In this document: positions 8,097-17,478 of the stretch, piece after piece
Layout: each line of letters opens with the position of its first letter
Position numbering within the stretch: the first letter of the stretch is position 1
Source of the DNA: an uncultured SAR86 cluster bacterium
GTDB taxonomy: Bacteria; Pseudomonadota; Gammaproteobacteria; Magnimaribacterales; D2472
Length of the DNA stretch: 52,265 nucleotides
NCBI GenBank assembly: GCA_902528875.1
Contig: CABZTX010000005.1
Span: forward strand, 1 to 52,265
Direction of reading: 5' to 3'
Notes under the pieces: model-generated
What the model saw: the letters and a program-made list of their open reading frames with translations, nothing else
Databases searched by the model: none
Told to the model about the DNA's origin: nothing
Position numbers and translations under genes: made by a program

Positions 8097-10358
8097 TTAA
8101 ATTACTTGGGCTTCTTCCTTTCTATCAAATACCTCAATTTTATCTCCTGGTTTTATATCTTTATAATTTTTAATTCCCATACCACATTCATTACCATTTT
8201 TGACTTCATTGACATCTTCTTTAAATCTTCTTAATGAATTTAACTCACCTTCAAATATAACTATTTCATCTCTTAAAACTCTCACAGGCTTATTTCTTAA
8301 AACATTTCCTTCAATAACATTGCAACCTGCTACTTGTCCAAATTTCGGTGAATTAAATACTTCTAATACTTCTGCTGTTCCAATGATAATTTCTTTTACA
8401 ATTGGATCTAAAAGCCCGCTCATTCTTGCTTTAACATCATCTAGCAGTTCATAAATTATGCTGTGATAACTAAGCGGAATTGATTCGGATTCAATTATTT
8501 TTTTTGCTGTGTTATCAGCTCTTACATTGAAACCAATAATTATCGAATCAACTGCCACAGCTAAATTTGCATCTGATTCGCTAATACCTCCAACACCACT
8601 TGAAACAATTTTTACTTTTGCTTTTTCATTACCAAGCTCAAATAATGCAGAATTGATTGCTTCACATGTTCCACCAACGTCAGTTTTAATAATTACATTA
8701 AGAACCTTTCTTTTTTCCTGCCCCAAAGTTTCAAAAAGATCACCTACTGATTCATCTTTTTGTTTTAAAAGTTTTTTCTCTTTCTCTTTTATAACTCTAA
8801 ACTCTGCAATTTCACGAGCTTGTTTTTCATTTTTCACAACCTGAAATTGATCTCCAGAAGTTGGCACACTATTTAGTCCGAGCACTTCTACAGCTGCTGA
8901 TGGTCCTGCTGTCTTAATTTTTTGGCCATCACTATTTACAATACTTTTAATTTTTCCAATTGTATTTCCAGAAACAACCAAATCACTAACTTTAAGAGTT
9001 CCATTTTGAATAAGAAGTGTTGATACAGCTCCTCTAAATTTATCTAATTCTGATTCAATTACAACTCCTTGAGCTGCTCCTTCATAATGAGCTTTCAATT
9101 CAAGAAGTTCTGCCTCTAAAGAAATACTTTCTAAAAGTTCTTCAATGCCATCACCTTTAAGAGCTGATATTGGTTTCATCTGTATATTCCCACCCCAATC
9201 TTCTGGTGTTAAGTCTTTACTTGCCAAGTCACCTTTGACTTTTTCGATATCTGCGCCATCTAAGTCAATTTTATTTATAGCAACTACAATCGAAACTCCT
9301 GCAGCCTTAGCATGATTAATAGCTTCTTCAGTTTGTGGCTTAATACCATCATTTGCAGCTACAACTAAAACTACAATATCAGTGGTATTTGCTCCTCTAG
9401 CTCGCATTGACGAAAAAGCAGCGTGACCAGGAGTATCAATAAAAGTTAGTCTTCCTTTTGAAGTCTCAACCTCATATGCACCTATATGTTGTGTAATTCC
9501 TCCTGCTTCACTATCTACAACTTTTGTTTTTCTTATATAATCTAATAGAGTGGTTTTACCATGATCAACATGACCCATGACTGTAATTACTGCAGGTCTG
9601 GATTTGGCTTCATCATTATATTGAATTAAATTAGCTATATCTTCTTCTAAATTTTCTTCTTTAATTGCGATTCCATTATGTCCAATCTCCTCAACAACCA
9701 AAATTGCAGTTTCTTGATCAATAAAATCGTTAATGTTTGCTACTACGCCTAAACTCATTAAATTTTTAACAACTTCGCCACCTTTAACAGCCATAGATTT
9801 TGCTAGATCACCAACTTGAACTGTTTCAGGCACTTCTACATCTTTTTTTATAAATTCTTTTGGCGCTTCGAATTGATGTTTTGAATCATCTAAGTTGACT
9901 TCCTTTTTCTTGTATGCATTTACAGCGCTTGATAATTGATCTTGTACGTTTACTGGATTAATTTGTTGAACTTCAGTTCTTTTAAATTTAGATTTTCTAT
10001 TTTCTTGCTTTTGCTTAATTGCTTCTTTAAGTTGTTCTTCCCTTTTAATTTGTTGCTCTTTAAGCTGCTCCGATGCTGCAGCCCTCTTTGCCTCGATATT
10101 ATCTGAGTAACTCTTCTTTGAAGAAGTTGATAGGGATGCTTTTCCTTTTGATGTAACTTTTACACCAGATTCTGAAGTCACAGACTTTGATGAGGTTGAT
10201 TTTGCTCTTTTTAAAAATTTAAGTAACGCTTGTTTATCAGCAGGAGTAATTTCATCTGATTCTTTACTATGGTTTAAGCCAGCCTTTTGCATTCTATCAA
10301 TTAAAGCTTTATCACTAATCTTTAATGTTTTTGCAAAGTCTTTAACTGTGATACCCAA
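8097..10358 (-). CDS. infB: Translation initiation factor IF-2
   Basis: A GTPase that brings fMet-tRNA to the 30S subunit. The 753-aa protein has an IF2_N domain at residues 1-50, a lysine- and glutamine-rich linker (about 55-165), a second IF2_N-like segment (about 180-230), the G domain with GHVDHGKTTLL near 261-271, DTPGHAAF and NKIDL, then domains II-IV including FRVIKEKEKK and the C-terminal fMet-binding domain. It is shorter than E. coli IF2-1 (890 aa), mainly in the linker. An in-frame shorter isoform, as in E. coli, cannot be judged here. Confidence 0.97.
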   Translation of the reverse strand: MGITVKDFAKTLKISDKALIDRMQKAGLNHSKESDEITPADKQALLKFLKRAKSTSSKSVTSESGVKVTSKGKASLSTSSKKSYSDNIEAKRAAASEQLKEQQIKREEQLKEAIKQKQENRKSKFKRTEVQQINPVNVQDQLSSAVNAYKKKEVNLDDSKHQFEAPKEFIKKDVEVPETVQVGDLAKSMAVKGGEVVKNLMSLGVVANINDFIDQETAILVVEEIGHNGIAIKEENLEEDIANLIQYNDEAKSRPAVITVMGHVDHGKTTLLDYIRKTKVVDSEAGGITQHIGAYEVETSKGRLTFIDTPGHAAFSSMRARGANTTDIVVLVVAANDGIKPQTEEAINHAKAAGVSIVVAINKIDLDGADIEKVKGDLASKDLTPEDWGGNIQMKPISALKGDGIEELLESISLEAELLELKAHYEGAAQGVVIESELDKFRGAVSTLLIQNGTLKVSDLVVSGNTIGKIKSIVNSDGQKIKTAGPSAAVEVLGLNSVPTSGDQFQVVKNEKQAREIAEFRVIKEKEKKLLKQKDESVGDLFETLGQEKRKVLNVIIKTDVGGTCEAINSALFELGNEKAKVKIVSSGVGGISESDANLAVAVDSIIIGFNVRADNTAKKIIESESIPLSYHSIIYELLDDVKARMSGLLDPIVKEIIIGTAEVLEVFNSPKFGQVAGCNVIEGNVLRNKPVRVLRDEIVIFEGELNSLRRFKEDVNEVKNGNECGMGIKNYKDIKPGDKIEVFDRKEEAQVI

Positions 10359-10366
10359 TTTAACTC

Positions 10367-11833
10367 CTATTCCTCTTTAAACCAATGTTCTCTGGCCTTC
10401 ATGATCATTGAAGAGGCCTCATCATTGGAAATATCAATGATGTCTTTTAACTCGTCTACTGAAAGTTCTGCAAGATCGTCTTTGTTCTTAATACCTTTAT
10501 TAGAAAGTTTTTGTATATTTTCATCTTCAAGGTTTAAATCTGAAAGTGATTCTATATTTTCTTCTTCCTCAGAAACAGCTCCCATTGCCTCCACTAAGGC
10601 GGCATCTTCAGCAGCAAGTTTAATTCTATTAATTTCATCTTCAGTTTCAATAAAGTCAGAAAAAATATCATTGGCAGCATAAGCTATTCCGTCAAAAGAG
10701 CTTAATCCTGTAGATATTATTTTTTCACCTACCTCATCTGATACATCAAGATTATCAATAATTTTTGCTAAGAATTCAGTTTCATCAACTTTTACTTTTG
10801 CTTCAGCCTCATCATTGCTTATAACATTAAGATTCCATCCAACTAACTTTGATGCAAGTCTTATGTTTTGACCTCTAGATCCAATTGCCAATGCAAGATT
10901 TTCCTCATTTACGGCTATCTCCATTGATCTTGATTCTTCATCCATGACAATTGACTCAACTTTAGCAGGAGATAATGCGTTAATAACTAATTGGGCAGGG
11001 TTGTCATCATAAATAATAATATCTATTCTTTCATTACCCAACTCTGACGAAACAGCTTGAACTCTTGAGCCTCTCATTCCAACACAAGCTCCAACGGGAT
11101 CAATTCTTCCATCATTCGTTTTAACCGCTATTTTTGATCTAGATCCAGCATCTCTAGCCACTCCCCTAATTTCAATAACATCTTCATTAATCTCTGGAAC
11201 TTCAATACTAAATAATTCTGTAACCATCTCTGGACATGATCTATTTAAAAGTAATTGCGGACCTCTGCCTTCAATCTCAGTAATTTGGAGTACTGCACGA
11301 ATCCTATCATTAATTTTATATATTTCGCCTGGCATTAGTTTATCTCTTGGCAGAAGAGCCTCTGCCTCTTGAGAAATATCAACAATAATATTGTCTCTAG
11401 TAACTCTTTTTACAGTACCAGAAACAAGTTTATTATTTTGTGGTTTAAATTGTTCAACAACTTTTTCTCTCTCGGCTTCACGAACTTTTTGCAGCATTAC
11501 CTGCCTTGCAGCTTGAGTTTCTATCCTACCAAAAATGACATTCTCCTGTTTTACAGTCATGATTTCGCCTATTTCTAATTTTGAATCATCAGTGGTTGTG
11601 TGGGTTTCGTGATGAAACTCCTCATTATTTTTATCAAATACAATCCAATTCCTATGAGTAGAATATTCACCAGTATTTCTATCTATTTCAACAAATAAAT
11701 CAGCATCCTCATGAAAATGTCGTTGAGACGCGGATGCAATTGCAATTTCTATTGCTTTAAAAATAATGTCTTTATCAAGGCCTTTCTCTGTTGAAACAGA
11801 ATCAACAACAGTTAAAATTTCGTTACTTTGCAT
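10367..11833 (-). CDS. nusA: Transcription termination/antitermination factor NusA
   Basis: Binds RNA polymerase and nascent RNA, affecting pausing, termination and antitermination. The 488-aa protein shows the N-terminal polymerase-binding domain (about 1-130), S1 (about 135-200), KH1 and KH2 (GACVGMRGSRVQ near 250, IGSRGQNIRLAS near 322) and two acidic helical repeats at the C-terminus, as in E. coli (495 aa). Its start overlaps the rimP stop by 11 bases. E. coli NusA represses its own operon, which is relevant to the hairpin ahead of rimP. Confidence 0.97.
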   Translation of the reverse strand: MQSNEILTVVDSVSTEKGLDKDIIFKAIEIAIASASQRHFHEDADLFVEIDRNTGEYSTHRNWIVFDKNNEEFHHETHTTTDDSKLEIGEIMTVKQENVIFGRIETQAARQVMLQKVREAEREKVVEQFKPQNNKLVSGTVKRVTRDNIIVDISQEAEALLPRDKLMPGEIYKINDRIRAVLQITEIEGRGPQLLLNRSCPEMVTELFSIEVPEINEDVIEIRGVARDAGSRSKIAVKTNDGRIDPVGACVGMRGSRVQAVSSELGNERIDIIIYDDNPAQLVINALSPAKVESIVMDEESRSMEIAVNEENLALAIGSRGQNIRLASKLVGWNLNVISNDEAEAKVKVDETEFLAKIIDNLDVSDEVGEKIISTGLSSFDGIAYAANDIFSDFIETEDEINRIKLAAEDAALVEAMGAVSEEEENIESLSDLNLEDENIQKLSNKGIKNKDDLAELSVDELKDIIDISNDEASSMIMKAREHWFKEE

Positions 11834-12305
11834 AATTATTATCCTTAATTAATTTTTTATAATTCGGTTTTAGTTTGCATAAATCAATATCATTAAAATT
11901 AAAATTCATAACTTTGTTTTCAACTACTATAGAGAACATATTTTCTTTACATTTTGAAAGTTTTCCAGAAAAATTTCTTTTTCCATTATGCAGCTCCTTA
12001 GACTTGAGTAACAAATCTTCACCAATATAATCATTTAATTGATTGATTTCAAAGAATTTTCTATCGATACCTGGAGTTGAAACTTCCAAAATATAGTTAT
12101 CACCAAGGCTCAAATCAAGATTTGGTTCATATTTCAAGTCTTTTGATATATTTTCACAATCATTTATATCGACGCCATTATCAGAATCAATGAATATTCT
12201 TAAAGTAGTATTTTTTTTACCTCTTAAAATTTCAATACCCCATATGAAACAATTATTGTCGTTAATGACTGGTTTAACTATCTTTTCTATATCCTTTTTC
12301 AACAT
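11823..12305 (-). CDS. rimP: Ribosome maturation factor RimP
   Basis: Acts in 30S subunit assembly. The chosen start, ATG at 12305, gives 160 aa; family features are the N-terminal alpha/beta domain with LRIFIDSDNGVDINDCENIS and LEVSTPGIDR, then an SH3-like C-terminal domain. A GTG 33 bases upstream (12338) is in frame but lies inside a hairpin-plus-T-tract terminator, so it is rejected. No clear Shine-Dalgarno precedes ATG 12305. It follows the initiator tRNA gene, as in the E. coli metY-rimP-nusA operon. Confidence 0.92.
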   Translation of the reverse strand: MLKKDIEKIVKPVINDNNCFIWGIEILRGKKNTTLRIFIDSDNGVDINDCENISKDLKYEPNLDLSLGDNYILEVSTPGIDRKFFEINQLNDYIGEDLLLKSKELHNGKRNFSGKLSKCKENMFSIVVENKVMNFNFNDIDLCKLKPNYKKLIKDNNYAK

Positions 12306-12316
12306 ATTTTTTATAC

Positions 12317-12336
12317 AAAAAAAGGGCAATTGCCCC
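12317..12336 (-). terminator. Intrinsic terminator or attenuator between initiator tRNA and rimP
   Basis: On the minus strand G-GGGC, loop AATT, GCCC-T forms a stem of 4-5 bp followed at once by seven T residues (12323-12317). It starts 18 bases after the tRNA 3' end and finishes 11 bases before the rimP ATG. The stem is short but the layout is that of a Rho-independent terminator. Read-through would be needed for the tRNA promoter to supply rimP-nusA-infB. Confidence 0.6.
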
Positions 12337-12354
12337 ACAAAATTTATCTAACTT

Positions 12355-12431
<77 letters not shown>

Positions 12432-12446
12432 ACGCAGCGAACATGA

Positions 12447-12475
12447 AGTTTATGAAAGTAAGATTGATTGGTCAA
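12447..12475 (-). promoter_or_regulatory. Promoter of the initiator tRNA / rimP-nusA-infB operon
   Basis: On the minus strand TTGACC (12475-12470), a 17-base spacer and TAAACT (12452-12447) form a good sigma-70 promoter. The expected start is near 12440, just before the tRNA 5' end at 12431. It is the best promoter seen in this window. Confidence 0.7.
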
Positions 12476-12507
12476 GCTTATTTTATGTTTGTTATTAACA
12501 AAGTTGT

Positions 12508-12513
12508 TATAAT
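12508..12513 (+). promoter_or_regulatory. -10 element for tRNA-Leu
   Basis: A perfect TATAAT lies 10 bases before the tRNA-Leu 5' end on the plus strand. No good -35 hexamer is present at 16-18 bases; TGTTTG (12486-12491) is the best candidate. Confidence 0.5.
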
Positions 12514-12523
12514 CACGCAATTT

Positions 12524-12610
12524 GCCGAAGTGGTGGAATTGGTAGACACGCTAGCTTGAGGGGCTAGTGAGCGAAAGCTCGTGCGGGTTCAAGTCCCGCT
12601 TTCGGCACCA
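12524..12610 (+). tRNA. tRNA-Leu (anticodon GAG), on the strand opposite to its neighbours
   Basis: An 87-nt class II tRNA with encoded CCA: acceptor GCCGAAG/CTTTCGGC region, D-arm TGGTGGAATTGGTAGACACGC, anticodon stem CTAGC/GCTAG around TTGAGGG, a long variable arm (GAGCGAAAGCTC) and T-arm GGGTTCAAGTCCC. It resembles E. coli leuU. In E. coli and Pseudomonas this tRNA lies between secG and metY on the same strand as the operon. Here it is between the same genes but on the plus strand, converging on the secG 3' end 6 bases away. Confidence 0.96.
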
Positions 12611-12616
12611 TTATTA

Positions 12617-12928
12617 TTAATCTAAAGGAATTTCGTCTGAAAAACTATCTTCTGTAGCCTCTTCAATTAATGGGGTATCAAAAATGACTTCTGAGTTCTC
12701 ATTTTTATATAGATATGCCAAAAGCATAGACAATATGAGCCAGATAGTAACAAGAATATATGTAATTTTTCCTAAAAAATTAGATGGGCCGAGAGCTCCA
12801 AACATTGAATTTGAAGATCCCCCACCAAAAGCAGAACCAAGATCTGAACCCTTTCCTTGTTGCAGTAAGACTAATCCTATAATGACTATAGCAAGAACTA
12901 TACAAATTACTTTAATAAATATAATCAT
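12617..12928 (-). CDS. secG: Preprotein translocase subunit SecG
   Basis: An inner-membrane component of the SecYEG channel. The 103-aa protein has two hydrophobic helices (about residues 2-21 and 51-73) separated by the conserved loop LLQQGKGSDLGSAFGGGSSN, and an acidic C-terminal tail. The ATG overlaps the tpiA stop (ATGA), and the order glmM-tpiA-secG is the Pseudomonas one. No terminator is visible between it and the oppositely oriented tRNA-Leu. Confidence 0.95.
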   Translation of the reverse strand: MIIFIKVICIVLAIVIIGLVLLQQGKGSDLGSAFGGGSSNSMFGALGPSNFLGKITYILVTIWLILSMLLAYLYKNENSEVIFDTPLIEEATEDSFSDEIPLD

Positions 12929-13665
12929 TTATAACTTCCATTAAAACTTTTAACAATATTAGCAAAACTGGCTCCCTCTAAAGAAGCTCCACCAATTAAT
13001 GCACCATCAACAAATTCACAATTAAAAAAATCTTTACAATTATCAACACTTACACTTCCGCCATATAATACTTGGGGTATCAATGAATTTATTGAAGAGG
13101 ATTGTACAACATCTTTAATAAATTTATGAATTTCATTCACTTCTTCTTTTAAAGGCGTCTTACCTGTTCCTATTGCCCAAACAGGCTCATATGCAATAAC
13201 AATTTCGTTTTGAAAATTTAAACCTTCAAGGACTCTCAATTGTTTATATATTACTTCTTTGGTTAAATTATTCTTATTTTCTTCAAACGTTTCACCAACA
13301 CATAAAATAGGAGTTGCTACATCAATCAATTTATGAATTTTCTCTTTTATAGAAGAGTTTTTTTCATCAAAATATTGTCTCCTCTCCGAATGTCCAACTA
13401 TAGAAAAATTACATTCATAATCTAAAATCATTTCAGCTGAAATTGCACCTGTCATCGCGCCACTTGAAGCATCCAAATCTTGAGTTCCCAGTTTTATTTC
13501 TAGGGATTTTTCAGAAATGATTCGTTTTACATATTCCAGGTATATTGTTGGTGGCGCAATACCTATATAAGAACTTTCTTTATAAATGTAGTTCTTTACA
13601 AATTCTTCAAACCACGCGAAGATCATTTGTTTATTGCCATTACACTTCCAATTTGCAATTATCAT
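12925..13665 (-). CDS. tpiA: Triosephosphate isomerase
   Basis: Interconverts dihydroxyacetone phosphate and glyceraldehyde 3-phosphate. The 246-aa protein has all catalytic parts: Asn5 and Lys7 in ANWKCNG, the catalytic His in IVGHSERR near residue 90, the catalytic Glu in AYEPVWAIGTGKT near 160, and the phosphate-binding YGGSV and GALIGGASL. It abuts glmM (start 1 base after the glmM stop) and overlaps secG by 4 bases. Confidence 0.97.
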   Translation of the reverse strand: MIIANWKCNGNKQMIFAWFEEFVKNYIYKESSYIGIAPPTIYLEYVKRIISEKSLEIKLGTQDLDASSGAMTGAISAEMILDYECNFSIVGHSERRQYFDEKNSSIKEKIHKLIDVATPILCVGETFEENKNNLTKEVIYKQLRVLEGLNFQNEIVIAYEPVWAIGTGKTPLKEEVNEIHKFIKDVVQSSSINSLIPQVLYGGSVSVDNCKDFFNCEFVDGALIGGASLEGASFANIVKSFNGSYK

Positions 13666-14991
13666 TTACGCCTTTGACTTGATAAGCTTTTCAATATCAG
13701 ATGCAAATTTTTCTGCAACTTTTCCCCCTGATGCTTCAACCATTATTCTTATTTTTGATTCTGTACCTGATGCCCTTAATAGAACTCTTTCTACCGTTAT
13801 ATCAGATTCGATCTCTTTAATTATTGAGATTATATCTTTATCATTTACTATATCTTTATTTTTAACTTGAACCGCTTTATTTACTTGAGGTATCTTAATA
13901 AAATTTCTTAAAACTTCGCTTGGTGTCTTTTCAAGAAGTAAAAGAGAGGAAATAACCTTTAAGGCTGCAATTGTTCCATCACCAGTACTTACTAAATCTT
14001 TACATATAATGTGGCCTGAGGTTTCTCCTCCAAGCATCCAACCTTTTTTTGTAAGCATTTCACTTACATGTTTATCTCCGACATCAGCTCGTAAAAATTT
14101 ATATCCAAGCTTTTTAATTCCATTTTCAAGACCTAAGTTACTCATTGTAGTTCCAACAACACCAGACCAAGGACCAGTTCTATTTGGATTTGCAAATGCC
14201 AATATATATAGAAGATCATCGCCGTCAAGAATATTTCCTTTATCATCAACTAAGATAACTCTATCACCGTCACCATCCAGAGAAATTCCATAATCTGCTC
14301 TATGATCGATAACAGCTTTCTTAACCACTTCTGGATTTGTTGAACCACAATTTTTATTAATATTATAACCATCTGGTTCATTGCCAATAATTATTACCTC
14401 AGCACCTAATTCTTCAAAAATTTCTGGACTAACCTTATAACAAGCACCGTTTGCACAATCAATAACTATCCTTAGTGAAGAAAATGATATATCAGATGGA
14501 ACTGTTGACTTACAAAATTCAATGTATCTGGGACCTGATTCATCAAACCTATATGCTTTACCTATTTCAGATGTCTCAACTGTTGATAGATTTGATGATA
14601 AATACTTTTCTATTCTTCGTTCTATATCTCTTGAAATTTTTTCTCCATCTTCATTGAAAATTTTTATCCCATTATCTAAAAAATCATTATGAGATGCGCT
14701 TAATACAACACCAAATTTATTTCTTAAAGTTTTTGTAAGATAAGCAACACCGGGAGTTGGTAACGGCCCAAGAAGTCGAACATTTACACCTGAAGCAATA
14801 AAGCCTGCTTGAAGAGCAGCTTCTAGCATATAACCAGATATTCTTGTATCTTTCCCAATAACAACAGTTTTCCAACCTAGCTCTTTCATAACTAAGCCAG
14901 TTGCATGACCTATTTTTAGACAAGCTTCAGGAGTTATTAGGCTTTCAACAGGGCCTCTGATTCCGTCAGTACCAAATTTTAAATTCATCAA
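13666..14991 (-). CDS. glmM: Phosphoglucosamine mutase
   Basis: Converts glucosamine 6-phosphate to glucosamine 1-phosphate for UDP-GlcNAc, and so for peptidoglycan and lipid A. The 441-aa protein has FGTDGIRG at residues 6-13, the phosphorylated serine Ser100 in LSASHND, the metal-binding DGDGDR near 240, GGETSGH near 320 and the RASGTESKIRIMVEA phosphate-binding loop. A second Met directly follows the first, so the start is uncertain by one residue. It begins 6 bases after the ftsH stop; the folP gene usually found between the two is absent. Confidence 0.97.
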   Translation of the reverse strand: MMNLKFGTDGIRGPVESLITPEACLKIGHATGLVMKELGWKTVVIGKDTRISGYMLEAALQAGFIASGVNVRLLGPLPTPGVAYLTKTLRNKFGVVLSASHNDFLDNGIKIFNEDGEKISRDIERRIEKYLSSNLSTVETSEIGKAYRFDESGPRYIEFCKSTVPSDISFSSLRIVIDCANGACYKVSPEIFEELGAEVIIIGNEPDGYNINKNCGSTNPEVVKKAVIDHRADYGISLDGDGDRVILVDDKGNILDGDDLLYILAFANPNRTGPWSGVVGTTMSNLGLENGIKKLGYKFLRADVGDKHVSEMLTKKGWMLGGETSGHIICKDLVSTGDGTIAALKVISSLLLLEKTPSEVLRNFIKIPQVNKAVQVKNKDIVNDKDIISIIKEIESDITVERVLLRASGTESKIRIMVEASGGKVAEKFASDIEKLIKSKA

Positions 14992-14997
14992 AGAGTA

Positions 14998-16908
14998 TTA
15001 TAACTCTTCTGCAGTACCTTTTATTGAAGTTTTTTTAGAAGACTTCCCTTTGGGTGAATCGTCATCTGACCATCCTTTAGGTTCTCTAGGTGTTGCCCCA
15101 GCCATGATATCGTCTATCTGTTCAACCCCTATAGTCTCATATTTAAGAAGAGCGTCTGCCATGACATTAAGTTTATCAAGATTTTCTTTGAGAATTGTTT
15201 CTGCTTTTGAATAGCAGCTATCAATAATTGACTTAACCTCTTTATCAATTAGTTTAGCTGTCTCCTCACTCATATTTTGAGATGGAGCTGCTGCAGTTCT
15301 CCCTAAAAATGGACTACCTTCATCTTCACCATATTTCAAGGGGCCAATTGACTTAGATAACCCCCACTTAGTAACCATATTTGTCGCAATGTTTGTTGCT
15401 ACTTCAATATCATTCGAAGCACCAGTTGTTATGCCTTTATCACCATTAATGATACTTTCAGCAATTCTACCTCCAAATAGAGCTGCAATTCTTCCTTGGA
15501 GATATTCCTTGCTTTGCATATATGTATCTTCTTCAGGTAAAAACATTGTTACACCAAGCGCTCTTCCTCTTGGGATTATTGTAACTTTATATACAGGATC
15601 ATGTTTTGGAGATAATCTTCCAACAATTGCATGACCTGCCTCATGATAAGCTGTAATTCTTTTTTGCTCCTCGCTTAGAATCATAGATTTTCTTTCTGCG
15701 CCCATCATTATTTTATCTTTAGCTAAATCAAGATGTGATTGATCAATTTTCTTATCAGAATATCTTGCTGCAAATAGAGCCGCCTCATTGATTAAGTTTG
15801 CAAGATCTGCTCCTGAGAAGCCTGGTGTGCCTCTAGCAATAACATGAGGATCGACATCTGCATCAAGAGGTACTTTTCTCATATGCACTTTAAGAATTGC
15901 CTCTCTTCCTCTAATATCAGGAAGATCAACAACAACTTGTCTATCAAATCTACCTGGTCTTAATAATGCTGGATCAAGCACATCTGGTCTATTAGTTGCT
16001 GCAATAACAATAACTCCATCATTTCCTTCAAAACCATCCATTTCAACAAGTAGTTGATTTAATGTTTGCTCTCTTTCATCATGTCCTCCGCCTAGGCCTG
16101 CACCTCTATGTCTACCAACTGCATCTATTTCATCAATGAAGACGATACATGGAGATTGTTTTTTGGCCTGTTCAAACATATCTCTAACACGTGATGCTCC
16201 AACACCAACAAACATTTCAACAAAATCTGATCCAGAAATAGTAAAAAAAGGAACCTTTGCTTCACCAGCAACTGCACGCGCAATTAAAGTCTTACCTGTA
16301 CCTGGAGGACCAACCATAAGAACGCCTCTTGGAATCTTTCCACCAAGTTTTTGAAATTTTGTTGGATCTTTTAAAAAATCGACAAGCTCTTGAACATCTT
16401 GCTTTGCTTCTTCGCATCCAGCCACATCTTTAAATGTTGTCTTTACTTTTCCACCTTCCATTAGTTTAGCCTTACTTCTTCCAAAAGACATAGGGCCGCC
16501 TTTTCCAGAAATCCCACCTTGCATTTGTCTCATAAAGAAAAAGAAAATAGCCAAGAGTAAAATTATTGGGAAAGCCCCAACTAATAATTGTGAAAATAAT
16601 GATGGTTGCTCTATTTTTTCGTAAACAGCAATAATGCCATTTTCTTCAATAGCATTATCAACCATCTCATCTTTTTTGAAAATAGGATGTGTTGTTTCGA
16701 ATTTAGAACCATCGAGTCTGTCACCAATGATTGTCATTTGGTCACCTTTATATACAACCTTAGCAACTCTATCAGAGAGTATGTCTTGCCTAAATTGACT
16801 GTAACTTATTTGTTCTCTCGCAGTGCTATTTTCAATGTTATTAAACACATAAATCATCAGAGAGCCTAAGACTACCCAAACTAATATATTTCTCATAAAA
16901 CTATTCAT
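14998..16908 (-). CDS. ftsH: ATP-dependent zinc metalloprotease FtsH
   Basis: An inner-membrane AAA+ protease for membrane-protein quality control; in E. coli it also degrades LpxC and so sets lipid A synthesis. The 636-aa protein has TM helices at about 5-24 and 107-127 with a periplasmic region between, Walker A GPPGTGKT near 200-207, Walker [13 protein letters not shown], the second region of homology ([17 protein letters not shown]) and zinc site HEAGH near 422-426. It lies between rlmE and glmM, starting 2 bases after rlmE. Confidence 0.98.
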   Translation of the reverse strand: MNSFMRNILVWVVLGSLMIYVFNNIENSTAREQISYSQFRQDILSDRVAKVVYKGDQMTIIGDRLDGSKFETTHPIFKKDEMVDNAIEENGIIAVYEKIEQPSLFSQLLVGAFPIILLLAIFFFFMRQMQGGISGKGGPMSFGRSKAKLMEGGKVKTTFKDVAGCEEAKQDVQELVDFLKDPTKFQKLGGKIPRGVLMVGPPGTGKTLIARAVAGEAKVPFFTISGSDFVEMFVGVGASRVRDMFEQAKKQSPCIVFIDEIDAVGRHRGAGLGGGHDEREQTLNQLLVEMDGFEGNDGVIVIAATNRPDVLDPALLRPGRFDRQVVVDLPDIRGREAILKVHMRKVPLDADVDPHVIARGTPGFSGADLANLINEAALFAARYSDKKIDQSHLDLAKDKIMMGAERKSMILSEEQKRITAYHEAGHAIVGRLSPKHDPVYKVTIIPRGRALGVTMFLPEEDTYMQSKEYLQGRIAALFGGRIAESIINGDKGITTGASNDIEVATNIATNMVTKWGLSKSIGPLKYGEDEGSPFLGRTAAAPSQNMSEETAKLIDKEVKSIIDSCYSKAETILKENLDKLNVMADALLKYETIGVEQIDDIMAGATPREPKGWSDDDSPKGKSSKKTSIKGTAEEL

Positions 16909-16910
16909 AA

Positions 16911-17477
16911 CTATTTAACTCCGTACAAGTATATTTCACCTGATTGCTTTTTTGACGCAGCAGGTTTATAAGTTTGAACCATATCAAAATATATTGCCAT
17001 ATTTTCTCTTAAAATTTTTAACATATTGTTTTGAAATGTTTTCATAATAAAACAGCCGTTTGTTTTTTTTAAGTATCTTTTGGCTATGGATATCGTTAAA
17101 ATATTTAATTCATAAACATTTTCTATATCAACTGCGTTTATACCAGTTAGGTTTGGGGCAATGTCAGAAATTACAAGCTCAAAATTACCTTTATTTTTAT
17201 ACAGAGTTTGAATTTCGTCAATATTATGAATGTCTTCTTTTACAAAACATACTCCATCTATAAGCTCCATATCTAAGACATCAATTGCATAGACTTCTTT
17301 TTTCGGATAATTCCTAATAATATACTGAGACCATCCACCTGGTGAAGAGCCAATATCCAAGACTTTGCCATCTGTATTTTCAAATTTTGTCTTTCTTAAA
17401 ATTTCTTCTAGCTTAAAAACAGCTCTTGAGCGATAGCCACGATCCTTTGCCTTTTTTGCCCAGCTATCCAGATGCAT
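16911..17477 (-). CDS. rlmE: 23S rRNA (uridine2552-2'-O)-methyltransferase
   Basis: Methylates U2552 in the A-loop of 23S rRNA late in 50S assembly. The 188-aa protein has [11 protein letters not shown] near the N-terminus with the catalytic Lys, the SAM-binding [13 protein letters not shown] near residues 40-52, the catalytic Asp in VISDIAPN near 105, and a KTF motif near 145 carrying the second Lys. The rlmE-ftsH pair is conserved. Only one base separates it from greA, leaving no room for yhbY. Confidence 0.96.
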   Translation of the reverse strand: MHLDSWAKKAKDRGYRSRAVFKLEEILRKTKFENTDGKVLDIGSSPGGWSQYIIRNYPKKEVYAIDVLDMELIDGVCFVKEDIHNIDEIQTLYKNKGNFELVISDIAPNLTGINAVDIENVYELNILTISIAKRYLKKTNGCFIMKTFQNNMLKILRENMAIYFDMVQTYKPAASKKQSGEIYLYGVK

Positions 17478-17478
17478 T

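Noticed and set aside
12306-12338. GTG start extending rimP by 11 codons
   Set aside because: It lies within the hairpin and T-tract between the tRNA and rimP; the residues are not family-like.
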